NCBI RefSeq assembly: GCF_007748035.1 | Contig: NZ_CP036278.1 | Location: forward strand, 3,038,001 to 3,102,000 | Reading direction: 5' to 3' | DNA from: Aeoliella mucimassa | Lineage (GTDB): Bacteria; Planctomycetota; Planctomycetia; Pirellulales; Lacipirellulaceae | DNA: 64,000 bases | Shown here: positions 9,547 to 21,458 of the stretch, piece by piece | Position numbering within the stretch: position 1 is the stretch's first letter | Layout: each line of letters starts with the position of its first letter | Position numbers and translations under genes: made by a program | Notes under the pieces: model-generated | What the model saw: the letters and a program-made list of their open reading frames with translations, nothing else | Database searches by the model: none | Told to the model about the DNA's origin: nothing

Positions 9547-10191
9547 TTAGTTCTTCTTTTCAGTAGCTACCGAAGTCTTGGTGTCGCTCTGTTGCATTGA
9601 TTGATCAAACATTGCGCGCAAGAGGACAATTCCTGCCCCGACAACAAGTAGTGAATCTGCAATATTGAAGTTGGGCCAGCGATAGTTGGGGCCCCACTGC
9701 AGAAGTATCCAGTCGCGCACCGCGTAAGCTGTTTCACTTTGGCGTGCGGGGTCGAAGAACCACGTCTCACCATGCAATGCGACGCGGTCGTAAAGATTGC
9801 CAAGGATGCCGGCCATCACGAAACCAAGCGCCAGAGTAATCCAAAAGTCACACGCAGCACCATAACGGAACAACCACACAGGTAATCCTGCTGCAGCGAC
9901 GATGCCGAATATTGCAAACAGCCACACATAGCCCTGACCAAGACCGAACAAAGCGCCTTCGTTCAGGCTCAATTGAACTCCAGCATAGTCGGGCAGTACC
10001 CACCAGATGACACCAGCGCGTAGATCGCTCTGGCTAAAGAAAAACCACTTGCTCCACAAATCGGCGATGAGTCCAACAATTGCAGGCAGAACGAACAGTG
10101 CAATTCTTGAGCGTGGGTACTCCCCCCCCTGCTCTGTCGCTTGGGGAGCAGAGTATGGAGAAGATTCCGCCTTGTTTGTCGAGTTGGACAT
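9547..10191 (-). CDS. lspA: Signal peptidase II (prolipoprotein signal peptidase)
   Basis: Inner-membrane aspartyl protease that removes signal peptides from diacylglyceryl-modified prolipoproteins. Four hydrophobic segments are visible. The catalytic Asp pair sits in GILGNLYDRVALHG and FNIADSLLVVGAG, both standard LspA motifs. At 214 residues it is longer than E. coli LspA (164), because of an N-terminal hydrophilic extension that contains SSPYSAPQATE, a segment shared with the MFS transporter at 13611, and a short C-terminal tail. Downstream of the DksA-like gene on the same strand. Confidence 0.95.
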   Translation of the reverse strand: MSNSTNKAESSPYSAPQATEQGGEYPRSRIALFVLPAIVGLIADLWSKWFFFSQSDLRAGVIWWVLPDYAGVQLSLNEGALFGLGQGYVWLFAIFGIVAAAGLPVWLFRYGAACDFWITLALGFVMAGILGNLYDRVALHGETWFFDPARQSETAYAVRDWILLQWGPNYRWPNFNIADSLLVVGAGIVLLRAMFDQSMQQSDTKTSVATEKKN

Positions 10192-10287
10192 CCGATGTCC
10201 TCAGGTGAGACACTTATTGAGTCGAGCAGGCGATTCTACACCATGCCTGCGAATCGATGGAGTCCAATCGCTACGGCCCAACAAAGC

Positions 10288-10650
10288 CTACGATTCGAAC
10301 TTCTCGGCACATTTGATACACATCGGAGCGAACGGGATGGCATTCAGGCGTGTCTTTGGGATCACGCCATCGCATTCCACGCACTTGCCGAAGGTCCCTT
10401 GGTCGACACGACTGATCGCGGCGTCGATCTGTTGCAACGTATCTTCTTCCGTAGCAACCAGACTGAGGGTGAACTCCTGCTCGTAGTTTTCACTTCCAAG
10501 CTCAGCCATATGAATCGGCATCGAGGAGTTATCGCCTTCCAGACCAGATTTTCGCAGAGCAGCGTCAGCCATCGCCGAAACATCGCCACGCAGGCGAGCA
10601 CGAAGTGCAAGGAGGCGTTGCTTGTAAACCTGCATGTCGGCTTTCTTCAT
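10288..10650 (-). CDS. DksA/TraR family C4 zinc-finger protein
   Basis: 120-residue protein with the DksA/TraR layout: an N-terminal helical hairpin (coiled coil, about residues 5-75) and a C-terminal four-Cys zinc finger CVECDGVIPKTRL followed by FAPMCIKCAE. Family members bind the RNA polymerase secondary channel and modulate transcription initiation, often with ppGpp. The ATG at 10650 has GGAG seven bases upstream; a TTG codon immediately before it is unlikely to be used. It is upstream of lspA on the same strand, as in several planctomycetes and proteobacteria. Confidence 0.9.
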   Translation of the reverse strand: MKKADMQVYKQRLLALRARLRGDVSAMADAALRKSGLEGDNSSMPIHMAELGSENYEQEFTLSLVATEEDTLQQIDAAISRVDQGTFGKCVECDGVIPKTRLNAIPFAPMCIKCAEKFES

Positions 10651-10931
10651 CAAGAATCTCCAGTGGTAATCGCCTGGCTACCTTCCGGGGCTCAAAGAGG
10701 AGTAGATTACAGATTCTCCATGCTAACCGGAAAACCGTTACAAGTCTACGAAATGACCCCCTCCGGATAGGGATAGCATCTTAGTTGCCTAGTGCTAGAT
10801 AGAACACTACAATTGTGTTAACTTGTTTACCTGTTTTAAGTTAGGGCGATTCGAAATGCTTCGATCAGCCCTCCGCAAAGGGGTTAATCACCACTGTGCG
10901 GCCCGCAATTTATCGCCAGGAGCCAGCCGCC

Positions 10932-12344
<1,413 letters not shown>

Positions 12345-12360
12345 AAAACAAGCAAGCTTG

Positions 12361-13170
12361 ATGACAACAAAAGTAGCCATCCACGGAGCGGGTGGGCGGA
12401 TGGGACATCGACTCATCGCCCTGGGTACAGCAGCCGACGGTATCGACGTGGTTGCCGCGATCGATTCGGGAAAGAACCCCAAGTGCGGCCAAGACGCCGG
12501 AACGCTGGCGGGCGTCGGCGACATTGGTGTTCCGCTTTCTGCCGAGTGGCCCGAGGCGGTTGATGCGGTGATCGACTTCTCGGTGCCCGAAGCGACCGAC
12601 GCCCTGATCGCTGAGTGTGTTGCCCGAGGGTTTCCGTTGGTGTTTGCGACAACCGGACTCAGTCCGCAGCAGGAAGCAGCGATTGCCGAGGCCAGCCAGA
12701 CGATTCCGATTGTCAAGGCGGCCAGCATGAGCACCGCGGTGAACCTGACCATGAAGCTCACGGAAATCGCTGCAACCGCGCTGAAGGATCATCCCACCGG
12801 GGCGGATGTCGAAATCTTGGAACGCCATCATCGTTTCAAAGAAGACTCGCCCAGCGGCACCGCCCTGGCGTTCGGGAAGATCGTATCGCAAGCGATGGGC
12901 CAATCGAACGAGCAGCATGGTCGCTCGGGCCGTCCAGGGGCGAGACCCCACGACGAGATTGGCTACCATGCGATCCGTACCGGCGACAATCCTGGCGAAC
13001 ACACCATCGTGTTCGGCTTGCTCGGCGAGACGATCGAATTGCGAGTTGCCGCGACGAATCGCGACTGCTACGCCCAGGGAGCCTTCCAGGCAGCCGCTTG
13101 GCTCAAGGGCAAAGCCGCCGGCCTGTACAATATGCAGGATGTGCTGGGACTCAACTCGATTGGTGCCTAA
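12361..13170 (+). CDS. dapB: 4-hydroxy-tetrahydrodipicolinate reductase
   Basis: NAD(P)H-dependent reductase of the lysine/diaminopimelate pathway. It shows the N-terminal nucleotide-binding motif VAIHGAGGRMGHRLI, the active-site segment ERHHRFKEDSPSGTAL with its catalytic His and Lys, and the C-terminal GDNPGEHTIVFG motif. The 269-residue length is standard. ATG at 12361 is preferred; a TTG immediately before it is also in frame. Probably co-transcribed with thrC. Confidence 0.96.
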   Translation: MTTKVAIHGAGGRMGHRLIALGTAADGIDVVAAIDSGKNPKCGQDAGTLAGVGDIGVPLSAEWPEAVDAVIDFSVPEATDALIAECVARGFPLVFATTGLSPQQEAAIAEASQTIPIVKAASMSTAVNLTMKLTEIAATALKDHPTGADVEILERHHRFKEDSPSGTALAFGKIVSQAMGQSNEQHGRSGRPGARPHDEIGYHAIRTGDNPGEHTIVFGLLGETIELRVAATNRDCYAQGAFQAAAWLKGKAAGLYNMQDVLGLNSIGA

Positions 13171-13184
13171 CCAGCTGACACGAT

Positions 13185-13571
13185 ATGGCGAAGTGCGACG
13201 AAGGCTATTTGTGCGAGGTTTGTGGCAACGATGTCGCCAAGATCACGGATAGCGATCTGTACTTGCGTTACGTGATCGGGCTGATTGATCCCGAAGTGCT
13301 GCACACGCAGCAGGAGCGGCACCTGCGGTGCAATCCCACGTTGGCCCAGTTTATCGTTCACCCCGATTTTGAACCGGTCGTCGTGGAAGGGGATTTTGAT
13401 AAACGCCTGCTCGACGAAGCGTTCGCTTTGGAAAGAGAACGCTTGGTAACTCGCGGATGGGAGCGGTTGCGAGAGGTCATCAAACTCGACCTGCCGATCA
13501 TCAAATATCCGTTGCCAGAAGTGTTGGAACGGATTGAGCATCGAGCTGGATTTCCCGAGCGCGACAGGTGA
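13185..13571 (+). CDS. Small conserved-looking cysteine protein of unknown function
   Basis: 128 residues, starting MAKCDEGYLCEVCGNDV, which places three Cys (CX6CX2C) in the first 13 residues, a possible half zinc site. The rest is helix-rich and charged (LLDEAFALERERLVTRGWERL). It begins 14 bp after dapB in the same direction, so it is probably in the thrC-dapB transcript. No known family is recognised. Base composition and codon use look like the neighbours, so it is likely a real gene. Confidence 0.7.
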   Translation: MAKCDEGYLCEVCGNDVAKITDSDLYLRYVIGLIDPEVLHTQQERHLRCNPTLAQFIVHPDFEPVVVEGDFDKRLLDEAFALERERLVTRGWERLREVIKLDLPIIKYPLPEVLERIEHRAGFPERDR

Positions 13572-13610
13572 CCTTGCCCCAGATTCGTTGGGCGGTCCAT
13601 AATCGCCGGT

Positions 13611-15002
13611 ATGAACACCGACCAGCCAACTGAAGATAATCCCTACTCAGCACCTCAGGCGAGCGACCCTGCGCCTTCGAGTCCCGCGGCCGCAGAGGGG
13701 ACCCACTCACACGCTAACCAGCCCGAGTTGCTTGCCGATCGTTGTTTCTGGGGGATGGCAATCACTCAGTTCATGGGGGCATTCAACGACAATCTGTTCA
13801 AGCAGTTGTTGCTGTTGCTGGCCACTCCCACGCTGGTGAAGAATGCTGTCGACACTAGCGGCGATCGCCAGGCGGAAGCCACGATTGTGTTTGCGGCCTC
13901 GTTCCTTATTTTTTCAGGCGTCGCTGGCTGGCTTGCGGACCGCACGAGCAAACGATCGCTGATCATCGCTTCGAAGGTGGCCGAAGTCGTGGTGATGGTC
14001 GCCGGCATGGTTGGCTTTTTCTATTACAACGTGATCGGCTTCAATGGCATGCTCGTCGTGCTATTTCTGATGGGCGTGCAAAGTGCTTTTTTTGGACCAC
14101 CGAAGTATGGCATTCTGCCCGAAGCGATACGGGCCCGGGATTTGCCTCGCGCAAATGGCATCTTTTTGATGTTTACGTTCATCGCCATCATCTTTGGGAT
14201 GGGGCTCGCCGGATTGCTGATCCAAGAAGGAGTTCCCCGCGAGCAGGCGGCCGCCGGCGTCTGGCGAGGCTCTGGCATCTGCGTCGGCATTGCCGTGATC
14301 GGCACGCTCACCTCGCTAATGGTCTGGCGCGTCCCTGCTGCGACACCCGGCACTCCTTTAAGAATGCAAGACCTCTTCGTGCCTGGCGACATTGTTCGTT
14401 TGGTGCTGCGGAATCGTCAGATCATGCTCGCGCTGTTGGTGACCAGCACCTTCTGGATGCTAGGAAGCGTGGTGCAGCAAGGGGTGAATTCCCTGGGCAA
14501 GACACAGCTCGGGCTGAATAACACCTGGACCAGTGTGTTGGCCGCAATGATGGCTGTTGGTATTCCCATCGGGTGCGTCGTCGGCGGGCTGCTGTCGAAG
14601 AACAGCATTAACCCTCGCGTGGTCTCGACCGGGGCCATCGGGATGGTGGTTTGCTTGATCCTGCTCGCCATTCCCGGCGGACCTAAACATCACCTGCTGG
14701 GCTTTGCAGGCAGTATTCCAGTGTTGGTACTGCTAGGGTTCTTTACCGGCATGTTCGTCGTGCCGATTCAGGTATCGCTGCAGGTGCTGCCGCCGCCGGA
14801 AGATAAAGGGCGGATGATTGCAGTGATGAACCAATGCAATTTCATCGGCATCATCCTGGGTGGAGTGATCTTTATGATCGTCATCAAGGTGCTCGAAGCA
14901 GCCGACTGGCCACGTAACTTAACGTTTGTGGTGACCGCCTTGATGATGTTGCCGATTGCCCTGTTCTACCGACCAGAAGAGCGGCAACTTAGCGACGATT
15001 GA
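13611..15002 (+). CDS. MFS transporter, LplT-like lysophospholipid transporter family
   Basis: 463-residue major facilitator protein with about 12 hydrophobic segments. The opening motif FWGMAITQFMGAFNDNLFKQ is characteristic of the LplT / Aas-associated MFS group that flips lysophospholipids to the cytoplasmic side for reacylation; the substrate is inferred, not shown. The first ~45 residues are hydrophilic and contain NPYSAPQASD, the same type of N-terminal segment found in LspA. No acyltransferase domain is fused at the C-terminus. It lies 39 bp after the small Cys protein. Confidence 0.85.
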   Translation: MNTDQPTEDNPYSAPQASDPAPSSPAAAEGTHSHANQPELLADRCFWGMAITQFMGAFNDNLFKQLLLLLATPTLVKNAVDTSGDRQAEATIVFAASFLIFSGVAGWLADRTSKRSLIIASKVAEVVVMVAGMVGFFYYNVIGFNGMLVVLFLMGVQSAFFGPPKYGILPEAIRARDLPRANGIFLMFTFIAIIFGMGLAGLLIQEGVPREQAAAGVWRGSGICVGIAVIGTLTSLMVWRVPAATPGTPLRMQDLFVPGDIVRLVLRNRQIMLALLVTSTFWMLGSVVQQGVNSLGKTQLGLNNTWTSVLAAMMAVGIPIGCVVGGLLSKNSINPRVVSTGAIGMVVCLILLAIPGGPKHHLLGFAGSIPVLVLLGFFTGMFVVPIQVSLQVLPPPEDKGRMIAVMNQCNFIGIILGGVIFMIVIKVLEAADWPRNLTFVVTALMMLPIALFYRPEERQLSDD

Positions 15003-15020
15003 GCGGGGAGGAAACAAAGG

Positions 15021-15557
15021 CTATTCGGTGCCCTCTTCCGCTTCTTCGGGAGCTTTTGCTGCATCCGCGTTTTCTGCTGCCTGCTCCTCGGCGGCTTCTA
15101 CTGCAGGTGGAACAGCGGCTTCTTCGTCGGAAGTATCGTTCTCTTCAGTCGTCTCAGCAGCTTCTTCGGCATCCGACTCTTCGGGATCAGGGAACGTATC
15201 GCTCAGCGTTTGTCGAGCGGTTTCGGAATCGAAGGTGGCTTGGTCGTAGACCACCAATACCTTCTTGGCTGCCGCATCTGCCTTGACTTCCTTCACCCCT
15301 TCCATGTCCAGCAGCATTCTGCAGGCCGACTGCGAGCAGGCTACGCAATGCAGTCCTGGCACATCGAACTCCACGGTGGGCAGTTCCTGCTTGTTGAAAT
15401 CGGCCAGCGTTGGTTTTGCATCTGCCGAAGCGAGGGCCATGGTCTCGCTTACTTTAACAATTCTACCCGACTTGGAATCTCGGCTGGACGACGTTGGATT
15501 CATCTCCTGACAACCAACCATCGCGGCCAACAATGCTATTGCTAGAAACGTGCGCAT
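15021..15557 (-). CDS. Lipoprotein with one heavy-metal-associated (HMA) domain and acidic tail
   Basis: 178 residues. A lipoprotein signal ends at the lipobox MVGC (Cys16). An HMA fold covers about residues 60-120, with metal ligands in PGLHCVACSQS (GLHCxxC in place of the usual GMxCxxC). The last ~55 residues are Glu/Asp/Ala-rich (EESDAEEAAETTEEND) and could bind cations or be disordered. An envelope-anchored metal-binding or metal-delivery role is inferred. Convergent with the MFS gene. No P-type ATPase or copper gene is adjacent. Confidence 0.8.
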   Translation of the reverse strand: MRTFLAIALLAAMVGCQEMNPTSSSRDSKSGRIVKVSETMALASADAKPTLADFNKQELPTVEFDVPGLHCVACSQSACRMLLDMEGVKEVKADAAAKKVLVVYDQATFDSETARQTLSDTFPDPEESDAEEAAETTEENDTSDEEAAVPPAVEAAEEQAAENADAAKAPEEAEEGTE

Positions 15558-15626
15558 GTGAACTATTCCTTCGGACTGACGGAAAACGGTGCTGATAATC
15601 CCAGCGTGAACGAAGCGATCGGAGCC

Positions 15627-16997
<1,371 letters not shown>

Positions 16998-17190
16998 CTA
17001 TCAAAGCAACGCTACGCCGGCAACGCATCAAGGCGTAACTACTATTTATTCATGGATTTATAACATCGTAACGCTCTATCATCTACTGTCAACGAAGCAG
17101 AGGTAGGCGAACTCTGCTACGGGCTGTTGCCAGGCTAACTGTTCTGGTGCAGAATATTTCGTTTCTGTCATCTGAAGGAGTCAGCTTGCA

Positions 17191-17844
17191 ATGCCAGGAC
17201 GCATGATTGCCATCGGCGATATTCATGGTTGCGCCGCGGCATTCAACGGCTTGCTTACGCTCATCGAGCCTGCGGCCGACGATACCCTAATTGTACTTGG
17301 CGATTGCATCGATCGGGGACCCGATAGCCGGGGTGTGATCGACCGCATGATTGAGCTCGAAGATCAATGCACCGTGGTGCCGATTCTTGGAAACCACGAA
17401 GAAATGCTGCTGGCGGCAGTCGATCGCCCGAATACCACCGAACCCTGGCGGCATGTTGGAGGTCAGCAGACGCTGGAATCGTACAACATTGCCGAGGCCC
17501 AGCAGCTGCCGCGCGACCACCTACTCTATCTTCGCACCTGGGGAGATTATTGGTCGACTAGCTCTTACTTCTTCGCCCACGGTAATTACGATCCCAAAAT
17601 GCCGCTTCGCAAGCAGGAGTGGGGATACCAGCGGTGGCAATCGCTTCGCGAACGGCTTCCCGACCCCCACAAGAGTGGCAAGACGGCCGTCGTCGGACAC
17701 ACCGCACAGAAAAAAGGGGACGTTCTGGACCTCGACTATCTGGTTTGCATCGACACCTATTGCTGCGGCGGAAAGTACCTCACTGCTTACGACACGACCA
17801 ACAACAGGTTCCACCAGGTCGATCCCCGCGGAAACCCGCGGTAA
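17191..17844 (+). CDS. PPP-family serine/threonine or bis-nucleosyl tetraphosphate phosphatase
   Basis: 217-residue metallophosphoesterase with all PPP signature blocks: GDIHGC, GDCIDRGPDSRGVID, GNHEEML and GHTAQK. These bind two metal ions and the phosphate. The short, bacterial PrpA/PrpB/ApaH-like form does not allow the substrate to be decided (phosphoprotein or Ap4A). A good AAGGAG lies about 11 bases before the ATG. Stands alone between thiC (divergent) and a secreted protein gene. Confidence 0.9.
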   Translation: MPGRMIAIGDIHGCAAAFNGLLTLIEPAADDTLIVLGDCIDRGPDSRGVIDRMIELEDQCTVVPILGNHEEMLLAAVDRPNTTEPWRHVGGQQTLESYNIAEAQQLPRDHLLYLRTWGDYWSTSSYFFAHGNYDPKMPLRKQEWGYQRWQSLRERLPDPHKSGKTAVVGHTAQKKGDVLDLDYLVCIDTYCCGGKYLTAYDTTNNRFHQVDPRGNPR

Positions 17845-17999
17845 AGTGCAGCCAGCAGGCCGGTTTTGTCCTCACAATTGACACCACTCCAACCTGAGAA
17901 ATTACCTAAGCTCAAAATAGTCGCCAACTTAGGTCTCGCACTTTATACTGAGGATCTCGGGATCGGCTTCCATTCGAGTTCCTCCAGTTTCGCATCCGT

Positions 18000-18767
18000 A
18001 TGACGTTTCCATCAGTTCGCAATCGCCTGATCCTCATTGCGCTATTCGCTTGTTGCGGTTCCTTTTGCAGAGCCGCCAGCGCGGAATTGGCGGCCACCAT
18101 TCGTTTGACGACTGGTGAGTTTCGCTTGTCGAATATCGGCGAGACCGACATCAGCTTGGTAGGCTACAGCATCGAAATGTCGACGCCCGAGCTGCTGGCC
18201 GACCAGTGGTTGCCCGTCACTGGGCGGCTGGACTCCAGCGTTACCGGGGACGGATCTTTCGATGCCGCGAGTCCCTGGTTTGTGTTGGCTCCCCTGGAAA
18301 CTCCCCCGACCTTGGTGGACGAATTGTCGGAAGCCACCGCACTGGGTTCGGGAGGATTGATGGCCGCCGGCGACATTTTGTATCTCGGGAATGTGTGGGA
18401 TACGAACACAACGCCAGATGTTGCAGTCACCGTATTCGATGGCACTGCAGCTGAGCTGATCAGTGTGACTTTCGTACCGGGCGGCGACTACAACGAGGAT
18501 GGCCTTGTCGACCTGCTGGATTACGACCTTTGGAAATCGGAATTCGGTTCGAGCGGCATCGGTTTGCTCGCCGATGGCAATGCGGATGGGCAGGTGGATC
18601 TGTCGGACTACACCGTGTGGCGCGACAACCTTGGTGCGACGGCTCTTTCGGCAGTGCCTACCTTGGCCGCAAGCATCGTGAGCGTGCCCGAGCCTGCTGC
18701 CATCGTGCTGCTGGCAGTTGGTAGCCTAGCTGTATTCACTGCTCGCCGCCGCTATCTGGCTGGCTAA
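18000..18767 (+). CDS. Secreted PEP-CTERM protein with dockerin-like repeats
   Basis: 255 residues. A signal peptide (about residues 1-28, ending near CRAASA) is followed by a beta-rich domain (AATIRLTTGEFRLSNIG). Two calcium-binding dockerin-type loops come next (GDYNEDGLVDLLDYDLW and DGNADGQVDLSDYTVWRDN). The C-terminus has the PEP-CTERM sorting signal: VPEP, a hydrophobic stretch and RRR. Such proteins are processed by an exosortase and are typical of planctomycetes, where the dockerin loop is commonly not cellulosomal. No exosortase gene is in the window. Confidence 0.85.
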   Translation: MTFPSVRNRLILIALFACCGSFCRAASAELAATIRLTTGEFRLSNIGETDISLVGYSIEMSTPELLADQWLPVTGRLDSSVTGDGSFDAASPWFVLAPLETPPTLVDELSEATALGSGGLMAAGDILYLGNVWDTNTTPDVAVTVFDGTAAELISVTFVPGGDYNEDGLVDLLDYDLWKSEFGSSGIGLLADGNADGQVDLSDYTVWRDNLGATALSAVPTLAASIVSVPEPAAIVLLAVGSLAVFTARRRYLAG

Positions 18768-20254
18768 CGCTCGTTGAGGTTGGCCGGAACCTGCTCTCCT
18801 GGTTCCCCATCGCTTCCCGTGAACTGCAGGTAAACGGTATCGTCGGCATCAGCGACTGCTTTGTAGAACGCATCCGGCGTGGTGACTCGTTGCTCTGCGA
18901 CGTGGCTGACGAACATGCCCGGCTTGATGCCTGCTGAATCGGCCGCGCTGCCTGGATCGACCTCCACAATGGCCACGCAGCCTTCGGGATCGATCAACGC
19001 CTGCATGGTTGCCCGGTTCAGCAACGCCTGAGGTAAAGCGGTGGAGTAATCGACTTTCATCCCCCGCCAAGATCGCTGGCCTTGGGTGACGACTTTCTCG
19101 CCGGGGACGTAGAGTTTCCAAAGCGAGATGGAAGAGTCGAACGCCTCGCCGTTGCGAAAGTACTTCACTTGCACAGGCTTCCCGGGAGGGAGCGTGCTAA
19201 CGATCAGCTGCAGGTCGGGGACATCGCGAATTGGTTGGCTATCGATTTCCGCAATCCGATCTCCCGGGCGGATACCGGCGGTGAACGCGGCGCTTCCGCG
19301 AACCACGCTAGACACTAGCGCACCCGAGGGTTGGGAAGAACCCGCTGGCGGCGGAGCGGCTCCAGAGAGGGAGAGCCCCAGCAGTCCGTATTCGACTTCC
19401 TGGCCGGTTTTCAGTACGTCGACAATACGGCGAATGGGAGCCGACATGGGAATCGCATAGCCTGCAGGGGACTCGTGCCCTGGAAGGGTGCCGGTGTGCG
19501 TGGTGATGCCAACCAGTTTGCCCGAAAGGTCGACGACCGCACCGCCGTTGCTGGTCCAGTTCAGCTTGGCGTCGGTTTGAATGAGCGTTCCCAAATGATG
19601 CAGGGTGGTCGCGTAGTCGAGTCCGCTCTCGCTGTGGGTGTTATTCAAGTTCGTCGAAGGAGTCGCTCGCTGGGCCAGGTTCGTCACTGAGCCCCAACTT
19701 GCGGTAGCCTGACCGCTGGCGATGATGGCTTCGGGGTTCCCCAGGGTGACGATGAAATGCCCCTTCCGCAAACCTTCGGCATTGCCTATCTCGATGGCGG
19801 TGAGTTTGGTCGCTTTGACCTGCAAGATCGCCAAGCCGCTACGAGGATCGGCGGCTTTGATCACTGCTGGTAGCAGTTGTCCATCGGTCGTGGTGACGAG
19901 ATGACGTTCCCCAGGGCGGATACTCAAATACTGCGTGAGAATCAGCCCCGACGGGTCGATCACCACCCCTACCCCGCTGGAGGTGAACTCCGAGTTGGCG
20001 CCGTCGTACAGCGCGGCCGGCAATGGGGTGAGCATTTGCAGCGGGGAAACAGCCTGAGGCTGGTCGCCTGCAGGGGCCCGGCTGATGGCTACCACGCAAG
20101 GTTCCACGCGTGCAATGACGTTTGCCAAGGTCTCCTGCAGAGCGAGCACCGCTGCTGCAGGAGGCTGGGTATCCGAGGGCTGAGCATGCACTACCGCCGG
20201 CGCGGCGAGAAGGATTCCCATCAACGCCAGCGGTAAGCTTGCTCGATACATCAT
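18764..20254 (-). CDS. HtrA/DegP-like pseudoprotease with two PDZ domains
   Basis: 496-residue exported protein: signal peptide (residues 1-24, ending VVHA), a trypsin-like S1C domain (about 35-280), PDZ1 (about 290-380) and PDZ2 (about 415-490). All three catalytic positions appear lost: the His of ILTNxHV is Leu110 (LILTQYLSI), the Asp of TDLAVL is Gly140 (DPRSGLAILQV), and the Ser of GNSGG is Asn236 (NWTSNGGAVVD). The fold is otherwise well kept, implying a chaperone or peptide-binding role. The reading frame continues upstream over recA, but that part is not protein-like; the start is the ATGATG at 20254/20251. Follows recA by 50 bp. Confidence 0.85.
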   Translation of the reverse strand: MMYRASLPLALMGILLAAPAVVHAQPSDTQPPAAAVLALQETLANVIARVEPCVVAISRAPAGDQPQAVSPLQMLTPLPAALYDGANSEFTSSGVGVVIDPSGLILTQYLSIRPGERHLVTTTDGQLLPAVIKAADPRSGLAILQVKATKLTAIEIGNAEGLRKGHFIVTLGNPEAIIASGQATASWGSVTNLAQRATPSTNLNNTHSESGLDYATTLHHLGTLIQTDAKLNWTSNGGAVVDLSGKLVGITTHTGTLPGHESPAGYAIPMSAPIRRIVDVLKTGQEVEYGLLGLSLSGAAPPPAGSSQPSGALVSSVVRGSAAFTAGIRPGDRIAEIDSQPIRDVPDLQLIVSTLPPGKPVQVKYFRNGEAFDSSISLWKLYVPGEKVVTQGQRSWRGMKVDYSTALPQALLNRATMQALIDPEGCVAIVEVDPGSAADSAGIKPGMFVSHVAEQRVTTPDAFYKAVADADDTVYLQFTGSDGEPGEQVPANLNER

Positions 20255-20303
20255 TTGCAGGCCAATCACGTGCAATTCCCTTTGGGCACCACGGAGCGGG
20301 CGA

Positions 20304-21458
20304 CTATTCGTCGTCGGAATAGTCCTCTTCCGCGTCTTCCGAAACGGCCGAGTCGCTTTTGACGGCCAGAAGGTCATCAAAGCCCCCCGCCTGAAGAATC
20401 TTATCCTTGATTTCCTCGGTGATATCGGAATTCTCCTTGAGGAAAGCCCGGGCCTTTTCCTTGCCCTGTCCAAGCTGCATGTCGCCGTAGCGGAACCATG
20501 CGCCGGTGCGGGCAACGATTTTCTGCTCCATGCCGAGATCCAAAATGTCGCCTTCGTAACTGATGCCATCTTTGTGCATCATGTCGAATTCGGCCACTCG
20601 GAACGGCGGAGCTACCTTGTTTTTCACCACCTTGGTGCGGACTCGCTGGCCAACCACTTCTTCCCCGTCCTTAAGTTGCCCGATCTTGCGGACATCGATA
20701 CGGCAGGAAGAGTAGAATTTGAGCGCCCGACCACCGGGAGTGGTTTCGGGGCTGCCGAACATGACGCCGATCTTCTCGCGGATCTGATTGATGAAGATCA
20801 CGGAGGTTTTCGCCTTGGCGATCGCGGCGGTCAGCTTTCGCATCGACTGGCTCATCAAACGAGCCTGCAAACCAACGTGGGAGTCGCCGATTTCGCCGTC
20901 GAGTTCCTTCTTGGGAACCAGGGCGGCTACCGAGTCGACCACGATCACGTCGACCGCGTTACTCTTAATAAGCATTTCGGTGATATGCATTGCCTCTTCG
21001 CCGTGGCCCGGTTGGCTGACGAGCAAGGTTTCGAGGTCGACCCCCAGTTTCTTGGCCCAACTCGGGTCCAGGGCGTGCTCGGCATCGATAAACGCGGCGA
21101 TACCACCCGCTTTCTGGGCGGCGGCAACCACATGCAGGGCGAGCGTGGTTTTACCGCTCGATTCGGGGCCAAACACCTCGATAATACGTCCGCGGGGGAT
21201 TCCCTGGCCGCCGAGAGCGATGTCGAGCGACAGGCTCCCGGTCGGGATGCCTTCGATCCGGCGGTCGGCTTCGATGCCGAGCGGCATAATTGCCCCATCG
21301 CCAAACTGCTTTTCGATCGCAGCGACGGTGTTTTTGAGGTCGGGGCTGTTTTCCAGCATGGCTAGCTTGGGAGTCTTGGCCTTGCTGTCGGCCTTACTGG
21401 ATTTCTTACTTTGCGATTTCTTGGCCATAGTGTTCTTCGGGGTTGCGGTGGCGACCAT
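20304..21458 (-). CDS. recA: Recombinase RecA
   Basis: ATP-dependent strand-exchange protein for homologous recombination and SOS induction. Walker [12 protein letters not shown], the Walker B strand [13 protein letters not shown], and the RecA signature [16 protein letters not shown] are present, with an acidic C-terminal tail ([11 protein letters not shown]). An N-terminal Lys/Ser-rich extension of about 35 residues precedes the core. The start at 21458 (MVATATPKN) is chosen because AAAGGAG lies seven bases upstream; an internal ATG at 21428 has only a weak site. 384 residues. Confidence 0.97.
   Translation of the reverse strand: MVATATPKNTMAKKSQSKKSSKADSKAKTPKLAMLENSPDLKNTVAAIEKQFGDGAIMPLGIEADRRIEGIPTGSLSLDIALGGQGIPRGRIIEVFGPESSGKTTLALHVVAAAQKAGGIAAFIDAEHALDPSWAKKLGVDLETLLVSQPGHGEEAMHITEMLIKSNAVDVIVVDSVAALVPKKELDGEIGDSHVGLQARLMSQSMRKLTAAIAKAKTSVIFINQIREKIGVMFGSPETTPGGRALKFYSSCRIDVRKIGQLKDGEEVVGQRVRTKVVKNKVAPPFRVAEFDMMHKDGISYEGDILDLGMEQKIVARTGAWFRYGDMQLGQGKEKARAFLKENSDITEEIKDKILQAGGFDDLLAVKSDSAVSEDAEEDYSDDE

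Noticed and set aside
20255-20569. N-terminal extension of the HtrA-like protein over the end of recA
   Set aside because: The extension is basic and unlike a protein domain, while a proper signal peptide starts at 20254.
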